This document shows, piece by piece, positions 45,400-57,932 of a DNA stretch of 64,000 nt. The notes under the pieces were generated by a model that made no database searches, had not been told where the DNA came from, and was given only the letters and a program-made list of their open reading frames with translations. Origin of the DNA: Hygrophila difformis (lineage: Eukaryota; Streptophyta; Magnoliopsida; Lamiales; Acanthaceae); contig JAOANR010000006.1 of assembly GCA_030278955.1 (NCBI GenBank), forward strand, positions 11,307,915 to 11,371,914, in the 5' to 3' direction. Positions within the stretch are counted from its first letter, which is position 1. Every line of letters begins with the position of its first letter. The position numbers and the translations under genes were made by a program.

Positions 45400-45989
45400 G
45401 TAAGAGATTTATCTTTAAATTGTTGTTTTGAAATGGTTGACTAAATAAATTGTTAGTTTTCGTTTCGGATCTAAGTTATTTAATGTGTGTAATGAGAGAT
45501 GTTGGTTTTGTTAAGCCTAAATTGTAGATCTATGGTTTCTTTAGCAATGGTATTTAGTAATTTAATTAAATTCCCTTTTATAGTCTTCATATTATATTTA
45601 GTAAATAAAGAAAAGTGATTTTTTGAATTAAATTCATGGTTGCGTATGATATCCTTTCTTTTTTTTAAAAAACATTTACGTCACAGATTTTTAATTATTT
45701 TGCTCTTTTATTATTATTTCAGAATTTATGTTAATAAATATTACTGTTGTTGGTATTATTTATTTTAGATTCATGGTTACTATTATTTTTGCTTAATTTT
45801 AAATTAATGATTTCTATTATTATTACTTATTTTAGAAAAATAAATATTGTTGTTGTTGGTATTATTAATACTTAGAGTATTACTAATAACTTAAGTATAT
45901 GTTACATTTGTCAGTTATATATTATTATTATTATTAGTAGTAGTAGTATTAATTATCATAATTATAATTTGTGGGCCGTTGAAAAAAAA

Positions 45990-46205
45990 AACCTTGCGGT
46001 TCGTGGTTGCAACCACAGGGTCGTGGTCCATTTGCAACCACGGCCCACACTGGGGTTCGTGGTCCATTTCCGACCACGAACCAGTACCACGAACCACGGG
46101 GCCGTGGTAAGCTACCACGAACCACAGGGCCGTGTTAAGGTATGTGGTTCGTGGTGGTTCGTGGTCGATGTGTGCACCACCAACCCTTAGACCACGAACC
46201 ACAGG
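45990..46205. repeat. Cluster of GGTTCGTGG/CCACGAACC motifs, right
   Basis: In 216 bp at least ten copies of GGTTCGTGG, CCACGAACC or GGTCGTGG occur in both orientations, mixed with GGGCCGTGGT. The inverted words keep both strands open, which explains the overlapping frames here. The LTR element inserted at the right edge of this cluster. Confidence 0.65.
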
Positions 46206-46210
46206 TCAAT

Positions 46211-49200
46211 TGTAACACCCCCATTTTCCCTAAAGGTACAGCGGAAGCAAAGTGCGGGAAAAATGGGCCGATGTTACCGCCACGTATTCCGGGCCGTCGG
46301 AAATACGCTAAGGCTAGCAGGCATACTTGCATAAAATCAGAGTTTAATGTATATGCTAACCACTTTCCGGACAAGTTAACATATAATGTTCACATAAGCT
46401 TATAATACTGTAATAAGCATAAAATAAGCTTAATAAAATTTGTGCGGTTTACACAACCAACACGGAGGAATATATTCCTCAAATGCGCACAACGATAATA
46501 ATGGAATAAATCCATGGAAGTTTTAATTTAAAAAAAAAAGTTATTACCTCGCATTTAAAAATAATATGATAAGAACATGAAGCGCGTTGTTTAAACCGGT
46601 AGGTCACAATAATTGCACAAGTGGGATTAAACCCAAATAATTTCTCCATGCTAAAAATAAAATCTATGCCAAGTAATAATTATTTATCCCATTGGGGATT
46701 TTAAAACATACATTTTTAAAAATAATAATAATATCCCAAACCGTGCCCGTGTAAAAGATGCTCTACCGAACCTTGCAGATCTCATATCCTGAAAGGAAAT
46801 TGTGAAAATGTAGAGTCAGCGAAAACAATCGCTGAGTAAGTAAACCCTTACTCCCGGAGGAGATCGAGTTGCAGAAATAATTAAAAATGACATTTATGGA
46901 ATAAGGCATGCTTAAACGAGAATAATTTATACATATACGAAATATTATTCTATATCCCGGGAACAGATAATATAACAATATGCGTTACCGAGAAATAATT
47001 ATCTCAGCCACCGTGATGTGCAGGTTCCCCGCCGTAGGGCCCAATTCGCACATACACTCAAGGGTGTGGGGGAGGTAAGAAATTTCCTCAAACCCACTGT
47101 GAGATAAGGTAATGGCATCGGGCTGAATAATCCCAGTGGTCCCCGTGTGGCTAAAATATGCACAACAAACGCGGGAGTTGGGCAGCAGCGACCCACACAC
47201 AGTCCCACCCCCGTAACAATGCGCGCTCAAATATCCGTAGGATTTTGAGATTAGTTGCAAGAATTATTAGGCACAGTAAAAATAGCATACCAATATTCCG
47301 AAAGCAGTAGAGAGCAATAAGCATAAATTTAAAATAATAAAGTGGAATTATAATTTATGCTTAAGCTCAAAAATAATTTGGGCACGTTTCCAAGGAGTAA
47401 AAATCTACTTACTGTTACCGTAGGCTGGGGGTTAACAATACAATGCAGGCGACGAGCAGATAAATTTTCTTGTTTAACTATATTCCACAAGAAGCCTCCA
47501 ATTGCAACCCTACTCCACCATCTCCCTTCCTAACTCACAATTATCCAAATAATATTCTCTTTAAAAGATTTTTCGACAATCTCAAGGAAGTAATTTTATA
47601 ACAAGGGCATTCAAAAATGCCAAATATCATTTCAACTACAACTCCCATAACAACTTCTCATAAATATGAAAATATCACTTCACGGATCTCAAAATCCAAC
47701 TATTTCATAATAGGTTCAAAACCACCATTTCTTATGTCGCAGTTTACCCCAAACAGATTTAAAAATTCATACAAAAGGCGTTTGCTCTGAAATTTTAACT
47801 GTAGATACTCAACACATAGATGAACAAGTTTCATGTTTTGTACTTTTCAAAATAAGGTACGGAAACAGGTCAAAAGTCGTGATCTTTGTAAAACTACCTT
47901 GCTGTCAGAATTTCAACAACAGCGGCTTACATTTCAACGAGTGTTAAAAATAACAAAACCCATTTAAAAATTCTGGAATTTTTACAGAAGGTAGATCACA
48001 TATAGATAAATATTTTTCATGAAGAAACCATTTAGTTTTGAGATACTTAAGTCCTTCAAAAATGTGGATTTTCAGAAAACCCTATCTTAACACAGATTTT
48101 AGCAAAAAGTGATTTCAACCATTCGATAAACCAGATCCGATAACTTTAACATACGAGTTCTAAAAATTATGAAATTTGACAGAGACATAGTCAACTCAAT
48201 ATGGAACAAGTTTTATGAATAAACCTTTGAAAGATAATGAACCAAAAGGATTGAAAAAGATGGATCTTTACGGAAGAGTAAAACTGAAAGATTGTTCGCA
48301 GATTTGAGACTAAACATCAGATCTGATTTGGAGGGACAAAAATCGTCTAAAATTGATGAAATTTAACCAAAATAATCTTGAAGATGTGGGGAATATATGT
48401 TATGAAGAAAAGATTTTGGGATCGAGTCTTTAAAGTATTCAAAAATAGAGATTTTAAAGATTGCGCATGAATGATTCAAATCTGGCAGATCTGCGGTTGT
48501 AGTTAAGAATGATGGATCTCGGTTTTTATACACTTAAAACTTGGATTTGGAGCTCCAAAACTTGAAATAGAGAAGATTAACTTACATCTTAACATGTTGG
48601 GGGTGATAGATCCGAGATTTGGAGCCTTCAACATGGTGTAAGAACCGCTACAAGATCATCACTCCACCGAATAAGCTTGTTTTGGACAAATCATGGACAC
48701 TTTTCAGATTTGTCCAATATTTTTGAATTAAGAACTATATAAAAACTTAATATCAAAGTTTACTTACGGATTTACAAGTTTGGGAAGTAAGGGACTCGTC
48801 CTTGACTTAGGAAAATCCTTAAAGACTTCTAAGAAACCATCAAACACTCAATAAAACCTTTCTTTGATTAGAGGATTGGAAGTTTGATGTATGAGATCTA
48901 TTTTGGAAGAGTTTGAGGCCATGAAGAAGGTATTTAAATAGGGAAAATATGAATCCAGCCATCCCCTTGTTAACCGAGTACCCTTATTGGCCTACAGATG
49001 TCAATATATTATTATGGGATGTCACATGGGAATACGGACTTTTCCCCTTCTTTTTGTCCACCACATCTTTATAGTTTTGTTTCTTCTGCCGACACTCAGA
49101 ATTTTTATTAGTCAAATAAATTAAATTTTTCCCCTCTTTCAAGTTTGAGCTTTTGTAGACCCCCTAATTTTTCTTCTTTCTTTTATTTATTTATTTATTT

Positions 49201-50761
49201 GTTTGCTTTCAATCACTCTCCCATATTTATTTATTCACATGCTGCTGCTATCTTTTTTTTTTTATAGCTTTCAATTGCCCAGGTCTTTATCTACCCTCAA
49301 TTCATTCAATCCTCACTTTCTTCTCACGCGGCCCTAATAATTTGAAATTCTACTCCCAGGTTATTTTGCTATTTCCTCTCAATTCATTCAATACTCAAAA
49401 GTTTTATATAAAAAAAATTGAGTTTAATCGGCATTATTTATAGAGAAGAGGTAACCGCTTCTCTGGTCTAAAAATGAGTTGTCCCAATATATAAGGGATC
49501 CACCTATACCCACCAATTCCTATATTTAATTACTTATTTCCCCACACTACAGGACTTCCTTCATCATTATTCTTATTCTTATCATTTTTTTTATGTGGCC
49601 CCTATTCATAATTGCCCCTACCGAACACAATTCAATTCTTCTCAACATTTTCAATTGACATTCCCTATTTGTCCTTGATTTAATAAGTTGCCCCTATACT
49701 ATTTGGTTTCCTTTCAATTGCATTCTGCAGTCCCTCTCAGACCTCTTTTCTTTTCCACAAATTGGTGCCAATGCTTCCTCTTTCTTTAATATTACTTAGT
49801 GGTAGCTTTAGAAACAAAAAAAAAAAAAAAAAAAAAAAATAGAATTGAATGGGGGTTGGGCACTAGGAGGAGCTTTAAATAGGACAATAGACAACTTCTT
49901 TTGTCAGCAACTAGGCATTCTTACCGACAAATAAAATACACTACAAATATCTATATATTGTCATCAATCAATTAATTAATTGATTTACAATCGTCAATCC
50001 TTTGCCCTTGGTTCATACAATCACCTATTAAAGTGTAGTGTTTTGTTCTCTTAATTTGCTTATTGGATCACATAACATGGTGGCCCTATTCAATTTCACT
50101 AATCATGAACATGATTAGCTAATTAATTTAAATTATGAATTTAATAATTTCGTAACACTTAAAATTTTAACTTAATGGAAGTAATAATAGACTTCCCATT
50201 CTTTCAATCCGGGACAATTGCTATAATAAAGTTGATAAAATATAAATCTTCATCAATTAATTGGGTTAATATATTATATATTTTTTTTAATTAAAGGGTG
50301 GAGGTTAACTTTATATTTTAATCCATATCTAATAATATTAAATCTGATGTTTATAAATTAATGGTCCTAATGGACTTGTTCCAATTAATTATTTAAATAC
50401 TCCATAATATAATTGGCTATGAATTTAAATTCAACCATGTAATTTATTGTACCACTTAACTCATGTCCAATTATGTTTATTCCAAAGCTTATAATTAATG
50501 TACCCAAGATTTAAAATATTTCGATGATAGTCCATTACACGATTTAATTCGTGCTAAAATGTTAGTTGGGGTTTTAGGTTTAGAAATGGCTAATTAATTC
50601 ATACTAAGTTTAGATTAAATGGTCGTTGCATTGAGAAAATATTATTTTACATTCTTTAAATTATTTAATGATCATCAACGAAATTCTAAGGAGAGTTTAG
50701 AAAAATTTGAATGTCACTATTTAAACTTAAAATTTTATTCAAAATTTTACGGGGTGTTATA
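46211..50761 (-). repeat. 3' LTR (left copy), 4551 bp
   Basis: Plus-strand limits TGTAACACCCCC and GGGGTGTTATA; on the minus strand the LTR runs TATAACACCCC...GGGGGTGTTACA. By eye it differs from the right copy only in two A runs: 8 versus 9 A near 49409, and A24TA versus A20 near 49816. Minus-strand frames of 91 and 71 codons (46985-47260, 46763-46978) recur in both LTRs but match no known domain. A TATA-like TATTTAAATA at about 48931-48940 could be the LTR promoter. Confidence 0.9.
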
Positions 50762-52184
50762 GTCTATCCCCCTTAAAATAAGGCTTCGTCCTCGAAGCCT
50801 CACGACAATACTAGGAGTAATTAATAACTAGATGTATATTTCCAAAACTTTTATTTTTATAAAAAGAAACTTTCGACGATTGTCTATCAGTTATAACTTT
50901 CTTCAACTAGCCTCATATGTTTATCCTTGATTTTCACTTGAACTTCTTAGATCATAATCTTTTACATGGCAGGTACCATCATACTTTAATCCGTCCATGA
51001 TTGTAAATAATTCTCTCTTGATCCTTAATAAATCCCATTTTCTTGTAAAGTGTTGTACCTTTTCTTTAGTCAGTTACACATGGGAATTTTCCAATTATTC
51101 CCAAGTTTCCATCTTACCTAGGAATTTCCCATGTCCCTATAAATTAAACAACAAATGGTATATCTTATAAATTGGGTGTCGTCTAGAAGATAAAAATGTT
51201 TGATTATCGAATGAGTATAGGTTTGGAAGTTTTGGAACATTTTGCCAAGGTATCAATTAATAGATAGTTTAAACCCATTAAATTCATTAGTTTATAAGAG
51301 ATTGTGATGGAATAAATTGAGGTGGCTAATGAGTGAAATAATACGTGAGATGGAGAAAGACAGATTGAAATAAACATATATGAAGTGGGATCCGCAAGAA
51401 AGGTTAAATAAATTGTAGGAACATGAAGATTGTGCATAAATGTCAAGATTAATTATGAAGATGGACCCGTGAGAATGAGATGGGTAGCAAAATAAAAATG
51501 GAATGTGAGCTAGAAGTCTAATTTATTTATTTTAGTATTATTATTTTTTAATTCGTTTATTTATTTATTTGTTTATTTTTTGTAGCTGGAAGTCTAATTG
51601 ATCAAAGGGATTGGAGATGCCGGCGAAGTGAGGGAAGTAGATTTATTAGATTGGACATTGGTTGGGTCAATTAATTAAATTGACTACCCACCAGTTGCGT
51701 TTATATATATATATGTATATATATATATATAAATGGGATATTTGAAAGATATTTATAGATATCATTTAATATATAGGAAAACCCAATAGATTAAATTATT
51801 CTCTGGATATTAAAAAGAAAGGTGAGTCCCTGCATTCTTCTTATTATCTTTCAAGCGATGGTAGGGCAAATACTTTATTTAAATCTTTAACCTGAGAAAT
51901 TAATAGTAAGTGTCCACCTTACTATACTTTCTTCTGAGGTGCTCCACTAATTATTAACTCACAAATTATAAGTGAATTTCCATTCCCATGAAAACTTTTT
52001 CGAACGTCTGCCTTTAACTAGTGTTGAACATGTATATATATCTGTATTGATATATATATACATACATATATAATCTATTTTAGAAGAAAACTATTTTCAA
52101 TAGTTCAAATGTTAATGAAATTTCTTCACTGATGTTGACGTCCCTACACTAGTTTACCTATTTTATGTACCAAGTTGTTCTAGT

Positions 52185-52374
52185 GTTTTTTTTTTTTTTT
52201 TTTTTTTTTTGAGGATGAAATCATTGATATTGGAAAAACAGATCAAATACAACAACTGTCCATTGTTGTGCTCCCATCACGCAGCAAAGCCCATGACCAA
52301 GTCAAAACATGATAAATCAAAGCCAAAGCAGGCAACAATCACTACAGACATAGAGTTACCACACGAAATCCCAC
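52185..52374 (-). mobile_element. Nested retroposon (truncated LINE-like) with exact 16-bp duplication
   Basis: A T25 run (A tail on the minus strand) adjoins 160 bp of unrelated sequence. ACCAAGTTGTTCTAGT flanks it exactly at 52169-52184 and 52375-52390. The long duplication and poly(A) identify an L1-type target-primed insertion. No box A/B was found, so a 5'-truncated LINE or retroposed transcript is likelier than a SINE. Confidence 0.8.
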
Positions 52375-53047
52375 ACCAAGTTGTTCTAGTTGTCTTGTTA
52401 AATTATTTAATTTATATATATATATTTTTTTAATTTAATTATTAAATTAGTTTAATTATTCTCTTTTGTAAATGTATGCAATGTGGTGGGTCTAGTTCAA
52501 TTAATAGGACCTGAATAGTTATGTTTGCACAATAGATTTATTAAGCTGTGTAATTATTTTATATTCTGGGTCTAGCTTTTTGGAACTGTGATCGCCTCAT
52601 TAGAGAGATATTGATATAAATATGAAATACAACCATATAGTAAGAATATAAGGTCATAAATAGTGATAGGTTGATTTCTTGTATGTCTAGAAAAAAAAAA
52701 AGGTCATACTTCTTTAGTTCTAAGTTCGACACTTTGGGAAATTCTTTAAAAAAATAAACACGTAATAGATGAAAATTTCTGCTCGTGCCTATATGCATGT
52801 GTATGTGTCCCAACCCCAAATAAAACTTTAAAAATAGTACTTGGCATATTTTTCAAAAATATTTTCGTGCAAAAATTTCAATAACTTAAATGCACTACTT
52901 CTTAGGACAAAACGCTTCCAAATATTTTTCGTGCAAAACTTTTAAAAATTTAAATGCACTACTTCGCATGGCAATAATGCTTCCAAAATTATTTTCTTGT
53001 GCAAAAATTTTAATAATTTAAATGCGCATTTCCATAAAGCAAAACCG

Positions 53048-53059
53048 CTCTGATACCAA
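53048..53059 (-). promoter_or_regulatory. Primer-binding site complementary to initiator Met tRNA
   Basis: Plus GCTCTGATACCA, i.e. minus TGGTATCAGAGC, the standard plant retrotransposon primer-binding site for tRNA-iMet. It fixes the orientation of the element. Confidence 0.9.
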
Positions 53060-53061
53060 TC

Positions 53062-56000
53062 TGTAACACCCCCATTTTCCCTAAAGGTACAGCGGAAGCA
53101 AAGTGCGGGAAAAATGGGCCGATGTTACCGCCACGTATTCCGGGCCGTCGGAAATACGCTAAGGCTAGCAGGCATACTTGCATAAAATCAGAGTTTAATG
53201 TATATGCTAACCACTTTCCGGACAAGTTAACATATAATGTTCACATAAGCTTATAATACTGTAATAAGCATAAAATAAGCTTAATAAAATTTGTGCGGTT
53301 TACACAACCAACACGGAGGAATATATTCCTCAAATGCGCACAACGATAATAATGGAATAAATCCATGGAAGTTTTAATTTAAAAAAAAAAGTTATTACCT
53401 CGCATTTAAAAATAATATGATAAGAACATGAAGCGCGTTGTTTAAACCGGTAGGTCACAATAATTGCACAAGTGGGATTAAACCCAAATAATTTCTCCAT
53501 GCTAAAAATAAAATCTATGCCAAGTAATAATTATTTATCCCATTGGGGATTTTAAAACATACATTTTTAAAAATAATAATAATATCCCAAACCGTGCCCG
53601 TGTAAAAGATGCTCTACCGAACCTTGCAGATCTCATATCCTGAAAGGAAATTGTGAAAATGTAGAGTCAGCGAAAACAATCGCTGAGTAAGTAAACCCTT
53701 ACTCCCGGAGGAGATCGAGTTGCAGAAATAATTAAAAATGACATTTATGGAATAAGGCATGCTTAAACGAGAATAATTTATACATATACGAAATATTATT
53801 CTATATCCCGGGAACAGATAATATAACAATATGCGTTACCGAGAAATAATTATCTCAGCCACCGTGATGTGCAGGTTCCCCGCCGTAGGGCCCAATTCGC
53901 ACATACACTCAAGGGTGTGGGGGAGGTAAGAAATTTCCTCAAACCCACTGTGAGATAAGGTAATGGCATCGGGCTGAATAATCCCAGTGGTCCCCGTGTG
54001 GCTAAAATATGCACAACAAACGCGGGAGTTGGGCAGCAGCGACCCACACACAGTCCCACCCCCGTAACAATGCGCGCTCAAATATCCGTAGGATTTTGAG
54101 ATTAGTTGCAAGAATTATTAGGCACAGTAAAAATAGCATACCAATATTCCGAAAGCAGTAGAGAGCAATAAGCATAAATTTAAAATAATAAAGTGGAATT
54201 ATAATTTATGCTTAAGCTCAAAAATAATTTGGGCACGTTTCCAAGGAGTAAAAATCTACTTACTGTTACCGTAGGCTGGGGGTTAACAATACAATGCAGG
54301 CGACGAGCAGATAAATTTTCTTGTTTAACTATATTCCACAAGAAGCCTCCAATTGCAACCCTACTCCACCATCTCCCTTCCTAACTCACAATTATCCAAA
54401 TAATATTCTCTTTAAAAGATTTTTCGACAATCTCAAGGAAGTAATTTTATAACAAGGGCATTCAAAAATGCCAAATATCATTTCAACTACAACTCCCATA
54501 ACAACTTCTCATAAATATGAAAATATCACTTCACGGATCTCAAAATCCAACTATTTCATAATAGGTTCAAAACCACCATTTCTTATGTCGCAGTTTACCC
54601 CAAACAGATTTAAAAATTCATACAAAAGGCGTTTGCTCTGAAATTTTAACTGTAGATACTCAACACATAGATGAACAAGTTTCATGTTTTGTACTTTTCA
54701 AAATAAGGTACGGAAACAGGTCAAAAGTCGTGATCTTTGTAAAACTACCTTGCTGTCAGAATTTCAACAACAGCGGCTTACATTTCAACGAGTGTTAAAA
54801 ATAACAAAACCCATTTAAAAATTCTGGAATTTTTACAGAAGGTAGATCACATATAGATAAATATTTTTCATGAAGAAACCATTTAGTTTTGAGATACTTA
54901 AGTCCTTCAAAAATGTGGATTTTCAGAAAACCCTATCTTAACACAGATTTTAGCAAAAAGTGATTTCAACCATTCGATAAACCAGATCCGATAACTTTAA
55001 CATACGAGTTCTAAAAATTATGAAATTTGACAGAGACATAGTCAACTCAATATGGAACAAGTTTTATGAATAAACCTTTGAAAGATAATGAACCAAAAGG
55101 ATTGAAAAAGATGGATCTTTACGGAAGAGTAAAACTGAAAGATTGTTCGCAGATTTGAGACTAAACATCAGATCTGATTTGGAGGGACAAAAATCGTCTA
55201 AAATTGATGAAATTTAACCAAAATAATCTTGAAGATGTGGGGAATATATGTTATGAAGAAAAGATTTTGGGATCGAGTCTTTAAAGTATTCAAAAATAGA
55301 GATTTTAAAGATTGCGCATGAATGATTCAAATCTGGCAGATCTGCGGTTGTAGTTAAGAATGATGGATCTCGGTTTTTATACACTTAAAACTTGGATTTG
55401 GAGCTCCAAAACTTGAAATAGAGAAGATTAACTTACATCTTAACATGTTGGGGGTGATAGATCCGAGATTTGGAGCCTTCAACATGGTGTAAGAACCGCT
55501 ACAAGATCATCACTCCACCGAATAAGCTTGTTTTGGACAAATCATGGACACTTTTCAGATTTGTCCAATATTTTTGAATTAAGAACTATATAAAAACTTA
55601 ATATCAAAGTTTACTTACGGATTTACAAGTTTGGGAAGTAAGGGACTCGTCCTTGACTTAGGAAAATCCTTAAAGACTTCTAAGAAACCATCAAACACTC
55701 AATAAAACCTTTCTTTGATTAGAGGATTGGAAGTTTGATGTATGAGATCTATTTTGGAAGAGTTTGAGGCCATGAAGAAGGTATTTAAATAGGGAAAATA
55801 TGAATCCAGCCATCCCCTTGTTAACCGAGTACCCTTATTGGCCTACAGATGTCAATATATTATTATGGGATGTCACATGGGAATACGGACTTTTCCCCTT
55901 CTTTTTGTCCACCACATCTTTATAGTTTTGTTTCTTCTGCCGACACTCAGAATTTTTATTAGTCAAATAAATTAAATTTTTCCCCTCTTTCAAGTTTGAG

Positions 56001-57607
56001 CTTTTGTAGACCCCCTAATTTTTCTTCTTTCTTTTATTTATTTATTTATTTGTTTGCTTTCAATCACTCTCCCATATTTATTTATTCACATGCTGCTGCT
56101 ATCTTTTTTTTTTTATAGCTTTCAATTGCCCAGGTCTTTATCTACCCTCAATTCATTCAATCCTCACTTTCTTCTCACGCGGCCCTAATAATTTGAAATT
56201 CTACTCCCAGGTTATTTTGCTATTTCCTCTCAATTCATTCAATACTCAAAAGTTTTATATAAAAAAAAATTGAGTTTAATCGGCATTATTTATAGAGAAG
56301 AGGTAACCGCTTCTCTGGTCTAAAAATGAGTTGTCCCAATATATAAGGGATCCACCTATACCCACCAATTCCTATATTTAATTACTTATTTCCCCACACT
56401 ACAGGACTTCCTTCATCATTATTCTTATTCTTATCATTTTTTTTATGTGGCCCCTATTCATAATTGCCCCTACCGAACACAATTCAATTCTTCTCAACAT
56501 TTTCAATTGACATTCCCTATTTGTCCTTGATTTAATAAGTTGCCCCTATACTATTTGGTTTCCTTTCAATTGCATTCTGCAGTCCCTCTCAGACCTCTTT
56601 TCTTTTCCACAAATTGGTGCCAATGCTTCCTCTTTCTTTAATATTACTTAGTGGTAGCTTTAGAAACAAAAAAAAAAAAAAAAAAAAGAATTGAATGGGG
56701 GTTGGGCACTAGGAGGAGCTTTAAATAGGACAATAGACAACTTCTTTTGTCAGCAACTAGGCATTCTTACCGACAAATAAAATACACTACAAATATCTAT
56801 ATATTGTCATCAATCAATTAATTAATTGATTTACAATCGTCAATCCTTTGCCCTTGGTTCATACAATCACCTATTAAAGTGTAGTGTTTTGTTCTCTTAA
56901 TTTGCTTATTGGATCACATAACATGGTGGCCCTATTCAATTTCACTAATCATGAACATGATTAGCTAATTAATTTAAATTATGAATTTAATAATTTCGTA
57001 ACACTTAAAATTTTAACTTAATGGAAGTAATAATAGACTTCCCATTCTTTCAATCCGGGACAATTGCTATAATAAAGTTGATAAAATATAAATCTTCATC
57101 AATTAATTGGGTTAATATATTATATATTTTTTTTAATTAAAGGGTGGAGGTTAACTTTATATTTTAATCCATATCTAATAATATTAAATCTGATGTTTAT
57201 AAATTAATGGTCCTAATGGACTTGTTCCAATTAATTATTTAAATACTCCATAATATAATTGGCTATGAATTTAAATTCAACCATGTAATTTATTGTACCA
57301 CTTAACTCATGTCCAATTATGTTTATTCCAAAGCTTATAATTAATGTACCCAAGATTTAAAATATTTCGATGATAGTCCATTACACGATTTAATTCGTGC
57401 TAAAATGTTAGTTGGGGTTTTAGGTTTAGAAATGGCTAATTAATTCATACTAAGTTTAGATTAAATGGTCGTTGCATTGAGAAAATATTATTTTACATTC
57501 TTTAAATTATTTAATGATCATCAACGAAATTCTAAGGAGAGTTTAGAAAAATTTGAATGTCACTATTTAAACTTAAAATTTTATTCAAAATTTTACGGGG
57601 TGTTATA
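53062..57607 (-). repeat. 5' LTR (right copy), 4546 bp
   Basis: Near-identical to 46211-50761. The near-zero divergence outside homopolymers means the insertion is very recent on an evolutionary scale. At over 4.5 kb it is much longer than most plant LTRs. Confidence 0.9.
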
Positions 57608-57612
57608 TCAAT

Positions 57613-57932
57613 CTTTAATGTGTGATTCGTCCAGCTTATTGCCCACGAATCTGTTGGTTCTTACACAGTCCTTTCCAGAAATTATTGGTGGTATAATGGA
57701 GATTAGTAATTACTGTTATTAATAAGAATAGTGTTGCTACTAATAATAGTGTTATTGGTGTTATCATTATTATTACTATTGTTATTATTGCTATTATTAT
57801 TGAAAAAATTATTAACATATTGTAGTTTATAATAATTAAAATTATTGTTATTACTATTAAACATATTGTTGTAATAAATCGGTAAAATTGTTATGTTGTT
57901 ACTTATGGGTGATTGATCCACTATTCAGAACA
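57613..57932 (+). other. Rest of the inferred MULE leader intron, ATT-rich
   Basis: After the right TCAAT come GTGATTCGTCC and CCCACGAATC words like those at 45-46 kb, so this is the interrupted continuation. An (ATT/ATTGTT)n low-complexity tract fills about 57700-57870. The acceptor ATTCAG ends at 57928, five bases before the ATG. Confidence 0.5.

Larger units (their letters stand above)
50762..53061 (-). mobile_element. Internal region of the LTR element, no coding capacity
   Basis: 2.3 kb, AT-rich, with only short accidental frames. It begins (minus strand) with the primer-binding site and ends with a polypurine tract at about 50765-50777 (AAGGGGGATAGAC). A TA microsatellite is at 51704-51731. 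A 190-bp retroposon (52185-52374) is nested within. Confidence 0.8.
46211..57607 (-). mobile_element. Non-autonomous LTR retrotransposon (LARD-type), 11.4 kb, minus strand
   Basis: Two ~4.55-kb direct repeats (46211-50761 and 53062-57607) bound a 2.3-kb interior, and the 5-bp sequence TCAAT flanks the whole (46206-46210, 57608-57612). The primer-binding site TGGTATCAGAGC lies on the minus strand at 53048-53059, three bases inside the right LTR, so the element reads right to left. No gag, protease, reverse transcriptase or integrase is present. Just inside the other LTR the minus strand reads GGCTTCGAGGACGAAGCC and then AAGGGGGATAGAC, the pol-end and polypurine arrangement common in plant Ty3/gypsy elements. 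The family must be mobilised in trans. It sits inside the inferred first intron of the MULE transposase gene. Confidence 0.9.

Noticed and set aside
45915..46405. Open frames of 70-95 codons on both strands
   Set aside because: They arise from the inverted GGTTCGTGG/CCACGAACC words, and several run across the LTR border at 46211.
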